Part shown: positions 51,201 to 64,000 of the stretch, in pieces | How the letters are laid out: the number at the start of each line of letters is the position of its first letter | Position numbering within the stretch: the first letter of the stretch is position 1 | Assembly: GCF_005144585.1 (NCBI RefSeq) | Contig: NZ_SSMQ01000013.1 | Location: 62,001 to 126,000 of the forward strand | DNA from: Polyangium fumosum | GTDB taxonomy: Bacteria; Myxococcota_A; Polyangia; Polyangiales; Polyangiaceae | Direction: 5' to 3' | DNA: 64,000 bases | Notes under the pieces: model-generated | What the model was told of the DNA's origin: nothing | Databases searched by the model: none | Seen by the model: the letters and a program-made list of their open reading frames with translations, nothing else | Program-made: the position numbers and the translations under genes

Positions 51201-51579
51201 CGACCCTGCCCCAGCGTCCTTCCGCGTGACGCGCGAGCTCGACGATAACCCCGCCGATCGCCGCGATCGGCGCGGCCGCCGCAAACGCGATCGGCCACAG
51301 CTTTCCGAGCGCGAGCGTGAGCTCGTGCAGCCCGACGAGCTCACGCCGGAAGACAATGCCGATGACGACGAGCTCGATCAGCAGGAACACGCCGATCGCG
51401 AGATAGCCGTCGGCGATCCGCCATCCGAGTGGAAGATCCCGCGTCCGCGCGCGCGTCCGCGCCACGCTCGCGCCGTCCCGGTCCGGCTTGGGCGCCGAGA
51501 CCGCGAGCCGACCCTTCGCGCGGCTCGGTCGAGGCGCGGCGGGCGGGACGTGTGCGCCCTCCCCGCCGCGGTTCGTCAT
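48238..51579 (-). CDS. membrane AlkP/sulfatase-superfamily protein with C-terminal HEAT repeats
   Basis: A 1113-residue protein. Residues 50-290 hold about seven membrane helices. A sulfatase/phosphatase-fold domain follows (about 340-650: DIVLVTIDALRADHVGAYGY, FLWVHLFEPHEPYETHPEHD, VIVSADHGEEFQDHGGRYHG). HEAT-like repeats follow at about 690-890 (IRRKAAEVLFELQRP, EVRRWSALTLTRLGEG, RWRRLAALALAEGG). The metal-binding Asp and His residues are present. The sulfatase C/S-x-P-x-R site is replaced by PTPHTSYAVTSLMTG (about 383), which puts Thr where formylglycine would be. That favours phosphate-ester or phosphotransfer chemistry on an envelope substrate. Its ATG overlaps the greA stop (ATGA). Confidence 0.85.
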   Translation of the reverse strand: MTNRGGEGAHVPPAAPRPSRAKGRLAVSAPKPDRDGASVARTRARTRDLPLGWRIADGYLAIGVFLLIELVVIGIVFRRELVGLHELTLALGKLWPIAFAAAAPIAAIGGVIVELARHAEGRWGRVGFALAAAGFAGAVAFGVSTGRLLSGSLRAPFVGIVAAVAFAGVFVIGPLVARALAPKPRRTFSLGVFLGVIALLFAIELVNLLVLPRLYPAFHRGLALLALLVAPFATVAWDAPRRTRPGSTDDPEGPIAPVGMKLARAALALGLFALSAAASPSAAERLAPADNVRLVYLTRAPVLANAVEIAAALSPPPPLDDAPLVMNQGQAGRAVDLAGRDIVLVTIDALRADHVGAYGYGRKTTPTIDALAAEGVVFERAYTPTPHTSYAVTSLMTGKYIRPLVLQGLGADSETWAGQLRRYGYKTAAFFPPAVFFIDAERFGAIRERGLDFEYRKVEFASADRRAKQVESYLDGVDKDARVFLWVHLFEPHEPYETHPEHDFGDRDIDRYDAEIAAADAGLGSLLAAVRARRPGAVVIVSADHGEEFQDHGGRYHGTTVYEEQVRVPLVVHAPGLLAPRRVSAPVQLVDLLPTVLSGLDIPRPARVRGADLGRALVGTATSPEDARGFAFAETETMTMLARGSLRLVCARRIGACALYDVERDPTQTRDLSGARAADMADMRTELRGVEASHGRYEIAGLRSEGKGWPEALRRGIAGDADAALDVAALLDDADVLIRRKAAEVLFELQRPEVSPTMRLALVRDEDDEVRRWSALTLTRLGEGAPRTRELLEDRDPRWRRLAALALAEGGDGRGEDDLVAWFREAYGKRAQKREVIPFERAKEIVAALAKIRAKSALPVLITALDDVRLRPHVAEALAAIGQDAARPALAEHLATERYQHARVALSEALVTLGAGPELRAPLIRLLGVPDPLPNGLRIALQADVLELVGGPRERDLEKLRRFARSGVAVGMVVPKSEGGGDALRVLCRARSNDDRPGEIRFGVGTRRLVSSGDRETGGLVPKRAPELDARTAATLYVPPGDKPQEVFAPLPAAVKVRPGQHGEFVVYATQNVELSACAVVPLVAELPPPPPEPWTPEEGGEGSSDGDPPQNP

Positions 51580-52052
51580 GCGTAGATGATCTCGAGGATC
51601 TCGTAGGTGCGCGGCCCGGCCGGCATGACGACGCGGACCTCCTCGCCGACCTCACGGCCGATGAGCGCGCGCGCGAGCGGCGAGGACACCGAGATGCGGT
51701 TCTGCTTGATGTCCGCTTCTTCGGGACCGACGATTTGGTAGACGACTTCCTCGTCCGAATCGACGTTCATGAGCTTCACGCGGGCGCCGAACTGGATCTT
51801 GCTGCCGCTCAGCTTGCTCGGGTCGATGACCTCTGCGCGGCTCAGCGTTTGCTCGATGAACGTGATGCGCGCGACGATGAGCCCCTGACGTTCCTTCGCG
51901 GCGTGGTACTCGGCGTTCTCCGACAGGTCGCCGTGATCGCGGGCCACGCTGATGTCCTTGACCACCTGCGGGAGCTCGATCTTCTTGAGCCGCTCGAGCT
52001 CCTCGCGCAGCCGAGCTTGCCCTTCGGGCGTCATGGGCACCTTTTCAGACAT
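51576..52052 (-). CDS. greA: transcription elongation factor GreA
   Basis: A 158-residue protein of usual length from ATG 52052 (GAGGTG about 6 nt upstream). N-terminal coiled coil with the conserved tip region (VKDISVARDHGDLSENAEYH) and C-terminal FKBP-like domain (GSKIQFGARVKLMNVDSDEE, PLARALIGREVGEEVRV). It rescues backtracked RNA polymerase by stimulating transcript cleavage; the acidic residues at the coiled-coil tip (DHGDLSEN) are present. The longer frame to 52082 was not used. It is coupled to the membrane sulfatase-fold gene. Confidence 0.96.
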   Translation of the reverse strand: MSEKVPMTPEGQARLREELERLKKIELPQVVKDISVARDHGDLSENAEYHAAKERQGLIVARITFIEQTLSRAEVIDPSKLSGSKIQFGARVKLMNVDSDEEVVYQIVGPEEADIKQNRISVSSPLARALIGREVGEEVRVVMPAGPRTYEILEIIYA

Positions 52053-52140
52053 CGCAACACCTCGAAAACGACGCTCGGACACGCCGAGCCGAACCTTCGA
52101 TCCCCTTTAGCATGTTCACGCCGAAGCCGCGCCCACCCCG

Positions 52141-52473
52141 TCAGCTCGGGCCACGCCAGCGTACGATCCGCCGCGGCATCGGCCTGCCGGCGTCACGTGC
52201 CGCGCGCAGGGCCGCCTTGACCAACGCCGCGCCCGCTTTCTCCAGGCCCGCGACGTCCACCCCGACGGCTGCGCCCTCGATCCGCGCCGCCACGTTCGCG
52301 CGGCCTTCCGCGCCGCCCTCGCCCGCTTGCTCGACGCGAATTTCGAGCGGCAAGTCCACGTCGGGCAAGTGCGCGAACCCGCGGTAGGTCACGCCCGCCC
52401 CTTCCTCCTCGCCCTCGCCGCGCACGAGCGCGTACCGCACGCCCGCCGTGGGGCGCCTCTGCGACGCGTCCAT
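52141..52473 (-). CDS. small hypothetical protein
   Basis: A 110-residue protein between bamD (6 bp upstream) and greA, same strand. The middle is beta-like (GVTYRGFAHLPDVDLPLEIR), and the C-terminal half is helical with a basic end (AARDAGRPMPRRIVRWRGP). No membrane or signal segment. Tight spacing to bamD supports it as a real gene. No family recognised. Confidence 0.55.
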   Translation of the reverse strand: MDASQRRPTAGVRYALVRGEGEEEGAGVTYRGFAHLPDVDLPLEIRVEQAGEGGAEGRANVAARIEGAAVGVDVAGLEKAGAALVKAALRAARDAGRPMPRRIVRWRGPS

Positions 52474-52478
52474 TCGAA

Positions 52479-53333
52479 CTAGGTTCCCTGCTTGCCCGCT
52501 TTTTGCGCGTCGAGCTCCGCGAGGAACCGCTTCGCCGTCACGGCGAAGGGCCCGCCGTACTCGTCGAGCACCTTCTGGAAGACGGCGCGCGCGTCGTCGG
52601 GTTTGTCCATTCGCATCAACGTCTCGCCCTTGAGCACGAGCGCCTCGGGTTCGAGCGTCGAGCCGGGGAAGAGCTTCAGCGCGTGATCGATCCGCGCGAT
52701 CGTCGCCGGGTAGATGTCCTGCCGCAGGTAGAAGCGCGCCACGTAGAGCTCGTGCCGCATGAGCCGGCCTTGCACGGCCTGGTGCATCTTGCGCACGTCC
52801 TCCGCGTAGCGGCTGCGCGGGTTGTCGCGCAGGAACGCGCCGAGCTCGCGGTAGGCCTCGAGCGCCGTGCCTTGATCACGCTCTTCCTGCGGCGGAAGGA
52901 GGAATGTGTCGTCGATGTCGCGGAAGAGCGATTTCGCGATGCGGTAGCGCGCGTACTCGACGTCGCGATCCGTGCGGTGGTTCTGGATGAACTCGCGGTA
53001 GGCCGAGACGGCGTCCGCGTACTTCTCCTGCTCGAACTCGACGTCGGCGATGCGCAGCTCCGCGAGCGTCGCGTAGCGGCTGTACGGGAAGAGCTTGCGC
53101 ACCTCGGCGAACAGGGCGCGCGCGTCTTCCCACGACTTGCTGCGGTAGGAGCGCATCGCCTCCTCGTAGGCGGCGCGCGCGTCGTCCGTGTAGGTGAGGG
53201 TCGCCTTGCGCCCGTCGCCGACCTGGATATCGCAGCCCGCCGCCGCGAGGAGAAGAAGGGGGACGACGAAGCCGAGCGCTCGGGCGAACCGCGCCGAGGG
53301 CCTCGAAGACGTCGAACCGCAGACCTTGCCCAT
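52479..53333 (-). CDS. bamD: BamD-like outer-membrane assembly lipoprotein
   Basis: A 284-residue protein. ATG 53333 opens a signal peptide (RFARALGFVVPLLLLAAAGC) with lipobox AAAGCD. Five TPR-like repeats follow: YEEAMRSYRSKSWEDARALF, AELRIADVEFEQEKYADAVS, YRIAKSLFRDIDD, LGAFLRDNPRSRYAEDVRKM and FYLRQDIYPATIARIDHALK. The pattern and length match BamD (ComL), the essential Bam lipoprotein. The longer upstream frame overlaps the divergent response regulator and was rejected. Confidence 0.9.
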   Translation of the reverse strand: MGKVCGSTSSRPSARFARALGFVVPLLLLAAAGCDIQVGDGRKATLTYTDDARAAYEEAMRSYRSKSWEDARALFAEVRKLFPYSRYATLAELRIADVEFEQEKYADAVSAYREFIQNHRTDRDVEYARYRIAKSLFRDIDDTFLLPPQEERDQGTALEAYRELGAFLRDNPRSRYAEDVRKMHQAVQGRLMRHELYVARFYLRQDIYPATIARIDHALKLFPGSTLEPEALVLKGETLMRMDKPDDARAVFQKVLDEYGGPFAVTAKRFLAELDAQKAGKQGT

Positions 53334-53397
53334 CCCGCGCTCCGTAGCCCTTCCTCGGCCGGCGCGCCAGTGCTTCCTGCCCCGCCGGGAGGCAGGT

Positions 53398-54917
<1,520 letters not shown>

Positions 54918-54921
<4 letters not shown>

Positions 54922-56177
54922 TGGGAGGGCGCGAGCGGCGCGATGATGTCCGCGACGCTCTTCGCGAGCAGCGGCGCCCCTGCCCCGCTCCGCGTCGACG
55001 CCTCGCGCAGCACCGGCTCCGCGATGAAGATCGCGAACGACACGTAGTCGTAGAGCCACTGCGCGAGCATCGCCTCGGCTTGATCCGGGCCGACGAGCAT
55101 CGCCACGTTCTCGATGATCTGCCCGTCGTCGAGCGTGCCGTCTGGCTTGGGCCCCGCGCGCATGAAGAGCGCGTCGTAGATGCCCGCGCCCGTCGCGAAC
55201 GAGGCGAGGTGCTGCCGGACCTCGTCACCTCGTTTCACGGCGTCGACCTCGCGCATCACCATCGACATCGCCTCGTTGAAGAGCGCCACGATCGCGGCTG
55301 GCCCCGTGGGCCGCGGCGCGCGCACCGTCACGCAGCCCCCTTGCACGAGCTGGAAGATCTGCCGCGTGACCTCGAACTCCCCCTGCCCCACCGCGCGGCA
55401 GATGTCGGCCACGGAGCGCACCCCGTCGATCGCCTGGTAGATCTGCACGACGTCGCCTTCGGTCGGCGGAGGCCGATCGGGCACGCGATCGGGCACGTGC
55501 TCGGCGGACGGGATGCGCTCGCGGAAGTAGCGCATCTCGTCCATGCGCCGCACCGCTTCCATCAAGAGGCCGCTCACGGGCAGGTTCTGCCGCGACGTCA
55601 GCCGCGCTTCGTCGAAGCGATCGAGGAAGTAGAACATCCCGCTCTCGGCGCGCATCACCGCGTAGACGATCTCCTCGATCTGCCGGCCCATGAGCTGGAA
55701 CAACGTCTCGCGCGAGATGTGCCCCATGCGCACCGCCATCTCGCCGAAGCGCACGTCGCCCGTCACGGCCCTCGCCACCTCTTGAAGCTGCTCCAGCGAG
55801 AGCGCGCCGTAGCGGTAGAGCATCTCGCCGAGCCGCTCTCCTTCGGCGCTCGAGAGCGCGCCGATCACCGCGCCGTGCTCGAAGAAGACGCTCCGGTTCG
55901 TCGCGCCGTCGTAGATCGCAAGCTCGCCGGTCCACGCGCTCTGGCCGACCATCGACACGATGTCGCAGAGCGCGCTCGCGCTCGTGATCTCGCCGCAGAG
56001 CCGCAAGCTCCCGGCCTCGACCCCTTCCGCGCGTCGCATCACGACCACGTGCGCAGGCGCCGGCATCAGTCGGAACGCGCCTTGTCGCGCGCGCATTCGC
56101 TGGCTTGCCAGCTTGCCGACTGGGTGCGCCGTACCCGTGCCGTCCACGCGCACGAGATCGTGGCCGTCCTCGCCCAT
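54918..56177 (-). CDS. DUF4388-type (PATAN-like) signalling protein
   Basis: A 419-residue protein. An N-terminal basic region precedes a DUF4388 domain (about 60-150: LCDIVSMVGQSAWTGELAIY, RSVFFEHGAVIGALSSAEGE, GEMLYRYGALSLEQLQEVA). A second part (about 150-330) is of similar style (VQIYQAIDGVRSVADICRAV), and a helical C-terminus follows. DUF4388 is frequent in myxobacteria, usually in two-component contexts, and gliding-related roles have been proposed for some members. Convergent stop overlap with the NtrC-type gene makes that a candidate partner by position only. Confidence 0.8.
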
Positions 56178-56253
56178 CTGCTCGGTTTATAGCAGGACAC
56201 GAGCGGGACATGCCCCGGCATTCCGCGGGGATGGCCATGCTACCGTGCTCCCC

Positions 56254-57188
56254 GTGACCGCCTCCCCCGACCCGATCGCCTCTCCCCAGGCGCTCTCGGC
56301 TGCCCTTGGCGCGGCGCGCTACCTCTGCGACCCGGCCACGGCCCTCTCCCTCTGGCTCGCCCTCCGCATGGAGCGCCCGCTCATGCTCGAAGGGCCCGCG
56401 GGGGTCGGCAAGACCGACCTCGCCCGCGCCGCCGCCCAGGCGCTCGGCCGTCCGCTCGTCCGCTTGCAGTGTTACGAGGGCCTCGACGAGGCCAAGGCCC
56501 TCTACGAGTGGGACTACGCCAAGCAGATGCTCTACACGCAGCTCCTCCGCGACGCGATCGCCGCGGAGACGCACGGCGCGTCGATCGCCGGAGCCGCGGA
56601 GATCGTGGCCCGGAGCGAGGCCTCGTTCTTCACCGAGCATTTCCTCCTCTCCCGCCCGCTGCTCGCCGCGCTCCGCAGCGACGCGCCCGTCGTCCTGCTC
56701 ATCGACGAGGTCGATCGCGCCGATCCCGAGTTCGAGGCGTTCCTCCTCGAGATCCTCTCCGAACTGCAAGTCACCATCCCCGAACTCGGCACCTTCCGCG
56801 CCAAGCACCCGCCGCTCGTGCTCCTGACGACGAACGCCACGCGCGAGATGACCGAGGCGCTCCGCAGGCGATGCCTGCACGCCTTCCTCGATTACCCGTC
56901 CTCCTCGCGCGAGCTCGCGATCCTGGAGCTCGTCGTTCCTGGCATCGATCACACGCTCGCCGCGCACCTCGTCGCGTTCATCGGCGAGCTGCGCAAGATG
57001 GATCTCCGCAAGGCGCCCGCCGTGAGCGAGACGCTCGACTGGGCGCGCGCGCTCGTCCTGCTCGGCAAGAGCAAGCTCGATCCGGACCTCGCGCGTGACA
57101 CGCTCGGCCTCTTGCTCAAGCACCAGGAAGACAAGGTCTCGGTCGAGCCGCGCCTCGACACGATGGTGAAAACGACGGCTTCGTCGCG

Positions 57189-57192
<4 letters not shown>
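56254..57192 (+). CDS. MoxR-type AAA+ ATPase
   Basis: A 312-residue protein. Walker A GPAGVGKT (about 47-56), Walker B VVLLIDEVDRADPEFEAFLL (about 146-165), sensor 1 LLTTNATREMTEALRRRCL with arginine residues typical of the family, and the lid region KAPAVSETLDWARAL. MoxR ATPases act as chaperones and usually sit beside von Willebrand-A genes; none is present here, so this is an isolated copy. GTG 56254 was chosen (another GTG at 56245). Its TAG overlaps the dnaE stop (TTAG). Confidence 0.9.
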
Positions 57193-60818
<3,626 letters not shown>

Positions 60819-60981
60819 GATCGATCTTGCCTCGGCGTTTCTAGATGCTCGGGCGAGCTCGCTTCAGGATAGGCGCGCGTCATCGAAGAGGCGCGTGTTC
60901 GTGATGCTTGGCGTCACTCGTGAAGCTGCATCGTACGGCTGCACTCTGGTCGTGTACGAGGCGCCGCGCCCTGTGACGCTC

Positions 60982-61010
60982 TTGTGAAGCGACTGCGCCC
61001 TGGCTAGCAT
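60982..61010 (+). promoter_or_regulatory. possible sigma70 promoter of the downstream lipoprotein gene
   Basis: TTGTGA (60982-60987), 17-bp spacer, TAGCAT (61005-61010): four of six matches in each box. It lies 82 bp before ATG 61092. The rest of the 273-bp divergent gap from dnaE shows nothing else. Confidence 0.4.
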
Positions 61011-61091
61011 GCGCCACATCCACGGGCACTCGACGAGCTGCCGTGCGCTTGACGACCCGCGCTCGGGTCCGGGAAAGTGAGTCAGGTTTCT

Positions 61092-62171
61092 ATGCTTCGC
61101 ACCCGTCTTCTCTCCGCCGCGTTCGCGGCGACTTCGCTCGCGATTCTTGGCTGCGGCTCCGACACGGTCTCGGAGAAACCCCCGGTTCCGCCGCCCTCCG
61201 AGGATCCCGCGGGCCTCGCGCCGCCGGAAGAGCCCGCTGGTTTGTCCGCCTGTGAGGGGCCGGGCAAGGTGATGGCGATGAGCCAGATCTTCCTCGGCGA
61301 CACGAAGCGCGATGGCACGCCCGATCCCACGGGCGGCTGGAAGGCCTACGGCTACGATCTCGACGGTCGTGCCTCGACGAAGTCGTCGGTCGGCCTGTGC
61401 AAGCCGCGCGCGGGCGGCTCGCCTGCGGCCGTGTATCCGGACGGCGAAGAGGGCCGGGACAACTCGTTCGGCAAGAACATCCTGCCGGTCATCCTCGGCC
61501 TCTCCTCCGACCTCAGCACGCAGGCGAACGAGGCGATCTCGGATGGCGAGTTCACGATCATGCTCGACATGTCGACGCTCGGCACGGCGTCGGACTGCAA
61601 CGGCCTGTCGTCGAAGCTCTACGGCGGCGCGGATCTCGGCGCTCCGCCGAAGTGGGACGGCACCGACCAGTGGCCGCTCCTGCCCGAGCTCTTGAACAAC
61701 GACATGGATCCGACCTCGGCGAAGATCGTCTTCCCGAAGAGCTACGTCGTGAAGGACACGTGGGTCTCGGGCACGAAGGGCACGGTCAAGCTCTCGCTCT
61801 CGATCAGCGGCTTCTCGATCACGCTCGACATCAACAGCGCGGTCATCACCGTGGACCTCGACGCGGATCGCAACGGCGGCACGAACGGCACGATCGCCGG
61901 CGTCATCGAGACCGAGGCGCTCATCGCGGAGATCACGAAGGTCGCGGCGGCGTTCGACGAGTCGTTCTGCGATCCGATGTCGCCGACGCTGCAGAGCATC
62001 CTGAACCAGATCCGCCAGGCGTCCGACATCATGAAGGACGGCACGCAGGATCCGGCCGTCGAGTGCAACGGCATCTCGATCGGCCTCGGCTTCAACGCCA
62101 AGGCCGTGCAGCTCGGACCGGTGGCGCCGAAGGGCGAGCCCCCGCCGGATCCCTGCGCCCCGATGCCGTGA
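61092..62171 (+). CDS. secreted lipoprotein of unknown function
   Basis: A 359-residue protein from ATG 61092 (a GTG at 61077 is possible). Signal peptide MLRTRLLSAAFAATSLAIL with lipobox ILGCGS, then a Pro/Glu linker. The mature domain is rich in Asp, Gly and Ser with beta-type stretches (SIRINS-like: VKLSLSISGFSITLDINSAV, AVITVDLDADRNGGTNGTIA). Cys residues are spaced through it (SACEGPG, LCKPRAG, DCNGLSS, FCDPMSP, VECNGIS). No family recognised. A hairpin follows 17 bp after the stop. Confidence 0.75.
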   Translation: MLRTRLLSAAFAATSLAILGCGSDTVSEKPPVPPPSEDPAGLAPPEEPAGLSACEGPGKVMAMSQIFLGDTKRDGTPDPTGGWKAYGYDLDGRASTKSSVGLCKPRAGGSPAAVYPDGEEGRDNSFGKNILPVILGLSSDLSTQANEAISDGEFTIMLDMSTLGTASDCNGLSSKLYGGADLGAPPKWDGTDQWPLLPELLNNDMDPTSAKIVFPKSYVVKDTWVSGTKGTVKLSLSISGFSITLDINSAVITVDLDADRNGGTNGTIAGVIETEALIAEITKVAAAFDESFCDPMSPTLQSILNQIRQASDIMKDGTQDPAVECNGISIGLGFNAKAVQLGPVAPKGEPPPDPCAPMP

Positions 62172-62188
62172 AGGCTCGCGTCTGACGC

Positions 62189-62216
62189 GAGGGGCCGGCC
62201 CACCGCCCGGCCCCTC
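62189..62216 (+). terminator. GC-rich stem-loop after the lipoprotein gene
   Basis: GAGGGGCCGG (62189-62198) pairs with CCGGCCCCTC (62207-62216) around an 8-nt loop. No U-run follows, so it may be a weak or Rho-assisted terminator. Confidence 0.5.
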
Positions 62217-62598
62217 GTGGCCCGACGACGACGTCGAAAAGCAGAGGGCGCATCCGGCGCACGCCAGCGGGGGGAAAGGGCGTGTGGTTCGGCGGCGCCC
62301 TTTGGTTTGTCAGGGGGTTCGTGATGACGGGGGTGGCTGGTACGTCGGCGGCGAGAACGTGCCTGGGGTGAGCCGTTTGGCCCGCGAAAAACGTCGAGGG
62401 GCAGGAAGCACGACGCGTAAGGCGTCTGCGCGCTCTGACGTTGGGTGGGGGTACCAAGCGGCGAAAGAAAAACTCCAAACCGCTCTGAAGAAACCTGATA
62501 AAAGCGCGTCCAAGACCCCGTTCGGCTCGACGGCTGCCTGCACGCCGGTGAACCATGGCTTGGCCGCGGCCCGTGCTTCTCGGAGGAGATCAATCTCT
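62217..62598. other. long leader/intergenic region before the OmpA-domain gene
   Basis: About 380 bp without a recognisable gene; the open frame continuing into the OmpA gene is not protein-like. It becomes AT-richer near 62461-62505 (GAAAGAAAAACTC, CCTGATAAAAG), where a promoter for the next gene could lie, but I cannot pair a good -35 with the TGATAA. Confidence 0.45.
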
Positions 62599-63216
62599 AT
62601 GCAAAAGTTCCTGGCTCCTGTTCTGTGCACCGTGCTGATGGTCGGCGCCCTCGGCGCGATGACTGGCTGCACGGCCTCTGCGTCCGTGGGTGGTGGTGCG
62701 GAGACGCCGCCGCCCCCGCCGCCGCCCCCGCCGCCGCCCCCGCCGCCCCCGCCGCCGCCCCCGGCCGCGGCGCCCGCGTCCGACCTCAAGATGGAGGGCA
62801 ACAAGCTCCTCCTCCCCGGCGCCATCGTCTACAAGACGGGCAGCGCGGAGCTCGAGCCGGTCAGCTTCCCGATCCTCGATCAGGTCAAGTCGTACCTCGA
62901 CTCGAAGCCGAACGTGACGTTGCTCCGCATCGAGGGGCATACGGACGCGGACGGCGACGCGGCGAAGAACCTCGACCTCTCCGCGCGGCGCGCCCAGTCG
63001 GCGGCGAAGTACCTCGTCGGCAAGGGCGTCGATTGCAAGCGCCTCATCGCGGTCGGGTTCGGCGTGACGAAGCCCGTCGCCGACAACAAGACGGCCGAGG
63101 GCAAGGCCCAGAACCGCCGCACCGACTTCATCAACGCGGCGATCAACGGCAAGCCCATCATGAAGATGCCGGTCGACGGCGGCGCGCCCAAGGTCCTCGA
63201 CGCCTGCGCGCCCTGA
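62599..63216 (+). CDS. OmpA-domain lipoprotein with polyproline spacer
   Basis: A 205-residue protein. CGGAGGAG precedes ATG 62599. Signal peptide with lipobox AMTGCTA, then a run of 19 prolines, then an OmpA C-terminal peptidoglycan-binding domain: AIVYKTGSAELEPVSFPILD, LRIEGHTDADGDAAKNLDLS, RAQSAAKYLVGKGVDC and NRRTDFINAAINGK. The conserved Asp and Arg that grip diaminopimelate (HTDADGD and NRRTDF) are present. It resembles Pal-type proteins that tether the outer membrane to the cell wall, here through a stiff polyproline arm. Confidence 0.93.
   Translation: MQKFLAPVLCTVLMVGALGAMTGCTASASVGGGAETPPPPPPPPPPPPPPPPPPPAAAPASDLKMEGNKLLLPGAIVYKTGSAELEPVSFPILDQVKSYLDSKPNVTLLRIEGHTDADGDAAKNLDLSARRAQSAAKYLVGKGVDCKRLIAVGFGVTKPVADNKTAEGKAQNRRTDFINAAINGKPIMKMPVDGGAPKVLDACAP
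62707..62763 (+). repeat. polyproline microsatellite-like codon repeat
   Basis: Nineteen consecutive Pro codons built from CCG and CCC in a near-regular CCG-CCG-CCC order. Trinucleotide or 9-bp slippage could change spacer length without shifting frame. Confidence 0.8.
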
Positions 63217-63341
63217 CGATCCCGCATCTCCCCTCGCCCGCGCTCCTGCCTTCCTGACGCCCTCCTTCTCGCCACCCGGGGTGAGGCGAAACCAGCCGCT
63301 GAAAAACGCTGGCCAACCCGCCCCGGGCCCATCATCCCTTC

Positions 63342-63782
63342 ATGGCCATGCGCCCGTTCGTCCTCACGTCGCTGCTCCTCGCCTCATCGCTCGTCTTCGC
63401 GGCGGGGTGTGATCGCTCCTCGCGCGACGTGCGTGAGTGGAAGTCGACAGATCACGATCAGCCCCTCGGTCAACAACCCGGGCAGGTCGCCGCGCGTCCG
63501 CGCAGCTCCGCGGAGCAAGGCCCCGATCAGAGCCTCGTGGAGATCGCCTGGCAGCGCAACTGCGCGAGCTGTCACGGCCAGCGCGGCAAGGGCGACGGGC
63601 CGCAAGGGCCGATGATGCGCGCGCCGGATCTCACGCGATCGGACTGGCAGGCGCAGGTGACGGATGAGCAGGTGGCCGACGTGATCCGCAAGGGTCGCAA
63701 CCGCATGCCGGCGTTCAGCAACCTGCCGGACCCGGTCATCGTGGGCCTCGTCGGCCGCATCCGCGCGAACCGCTCGCCTTGA
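63342..63782 (+). CDS. mono-haem cytochrome c lipoprotein
   Basis: A 146-residue protein. Signal peptide with lipobox FAAGCDR, a linker, then one class-I-like c-type haem site CASCH (about 76-80) followed by GQRGKGDGPQGP and a distal methionine in KGRNRMPAFSNLPD (about 121). It is an electron carrier on the periplasmic side. Similar single-haem lipoproteins occur beside terminal oxidases or nitrite/alternative respiratory complexes; the downstream gene is cut off, so the partner is unseen. Confidence 0.9.
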   Translation: MAMRPFVLTSLLLASSLVFAAGCDRSSRDVREWKSTDHDQPLGQQPGQVAARPRSSAEQGPDQSLVEIAWQRNCASCHGQRGKGDGPQGPMMRAPDLTRSDWQAQVTDEQVADVIRKGRNRMPAFSNLPDPVIVGLVGRIRANRSP

Positions 63783-63831
63783 TCCACGCGCCCGTTTGAC
63801 TTCGCCATTCCTGCTCGTCAGGTTGCGCCCG

Positions 63832-64000
63832 ATGCAGCGGGACACGACGCCGGACGAGGAGACGCAGCCCGAGGCCGAGGGCTCGGCAAAGCCCCTGTTC
63901 GCGCCTTCGCCGCTCAGGCGACGGCTTTTGTCGTTGCTCCTGCTCGCGGGCGGAGGCGCGGCGTTCCTGTCGCTCGCGCCGCACTGGCCCAAGGAGCACA
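63832..64000 (+). CDS. membrane protein, N-terminal fragment (runs off window)
   Basis: From ATG 63832 the frame stays open to the edge (56 codons). An acidic leader (TTPDEETQPEAEGSAKP) is followed by a basic patch and a membrane helix (RRLLSLLLLAGGGAAFLSLA). It starts 50 bp after the cytochrome gene on the same strand. Family cannot be assigned from the fragment. Confidence 0.5.
   Translation, partial: MQRDTTPDEETQPEAEGSAKPLFAPSPLRRRLLSLLLLAGGGAAFLSLAPHWPKEH

Noticed and set aside
48394-51585. 1063-codon ORF on the plus strand
   Set aside because: Mirror frame of the membrane sulfatase-fold gene; composition is Arg/Glu/His-rich and non-protein-like.

Overview
The window is high-GC (about 70%), densely packed bacterial chromosome. 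The content points to a myxobacterium, most likely of the Polyangiaceae/Sorangium-Polyangium type. The clues are three Ser/Thr kinases of the PEGA or Pro/Ala-rich type, an accessory chemosensory operon, an NtrC-type regulator, DUF4388, many lipoproteins with Cys-rich or low-complexity segments, and very long shadow ORFs. The taxon is inferred from gene style only; no rRNA is present.

Layout. 1-5 kb: a peptide-type ABC permease fused to its own substrate-binding domain (runs off the left edge), an alpha/beta-hydrolase fold protein whose nucleophile is Ala, a MerR-type regulator with an operator placed in its own promoter, and a sigma-region-4-like protein with an acidic tail. 5-13 kb: an M16-like lipoprotein, an OB-fold-like lipoprotein, a membrane-anchored Fe-S protein, RlpA and a PQQ-propeller protein. 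Two copies of a composite inverted-repeat intergenic element sit here. 13-22 kb: a GT-C-type membrane protein, a TPR-dynamin-like GTPase, a Cys-rich branched-chain-amino-acid-type binding lipoprotein, then back-to-back terminators and a translationally coupled PEGA kinase / TPR-PEGA pair.

22.4-32.7 kb is the most striking block: FIST sensor - soluble MCP - CheW - CheR(TPR) - CheW - CheA-REC - REC-REC-CheB - Ser/Thr kinase fused to a degenerate receiver. Most genes overlap or nearly touch. It contains no free-standing CheY and no flagellar genes. It reads as an alternative chemosensory pathway with a cytoplasmic FIST input and a possible Ser/Thr-kinase output.

33-45 kb: exonuclease III, a lipoprotein, a third repeat element, tRNA-Asp and tRNA-Val with promoter and terminator, then three overlapping ligase genes (ATP-grasp, circularly permuted ATP-grasp-like, GCS2-like) that look like a small amide-ligase pathway. 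A lipoprotein, another kinase, a Pro/Ala-rich protein and a GNAT acetyltransferase follow. 45-64 kb: BamB with a YfgM-like partner, a membrane AlkP/sulfatase-fold protein with HEAT repeats, GreA, BamD, an NtrC-type response regulator, a DUF4388 protein, a MoxR ATPase, DnaE, and envelope lipoproteins including an OmpA-domain protein and a cytochrome c.

Organisation. The repeat elements occupy only convergent gene junctions and start or end 18-33 bp from stop codons. Three other convergent pairs share a 4-bp stop overlap (CTAG or TTAG). Start codons were moved inward from the longest ORF wherever a Shine-Dalgarno site, lipobox or coupling with the upstream gene supported it.
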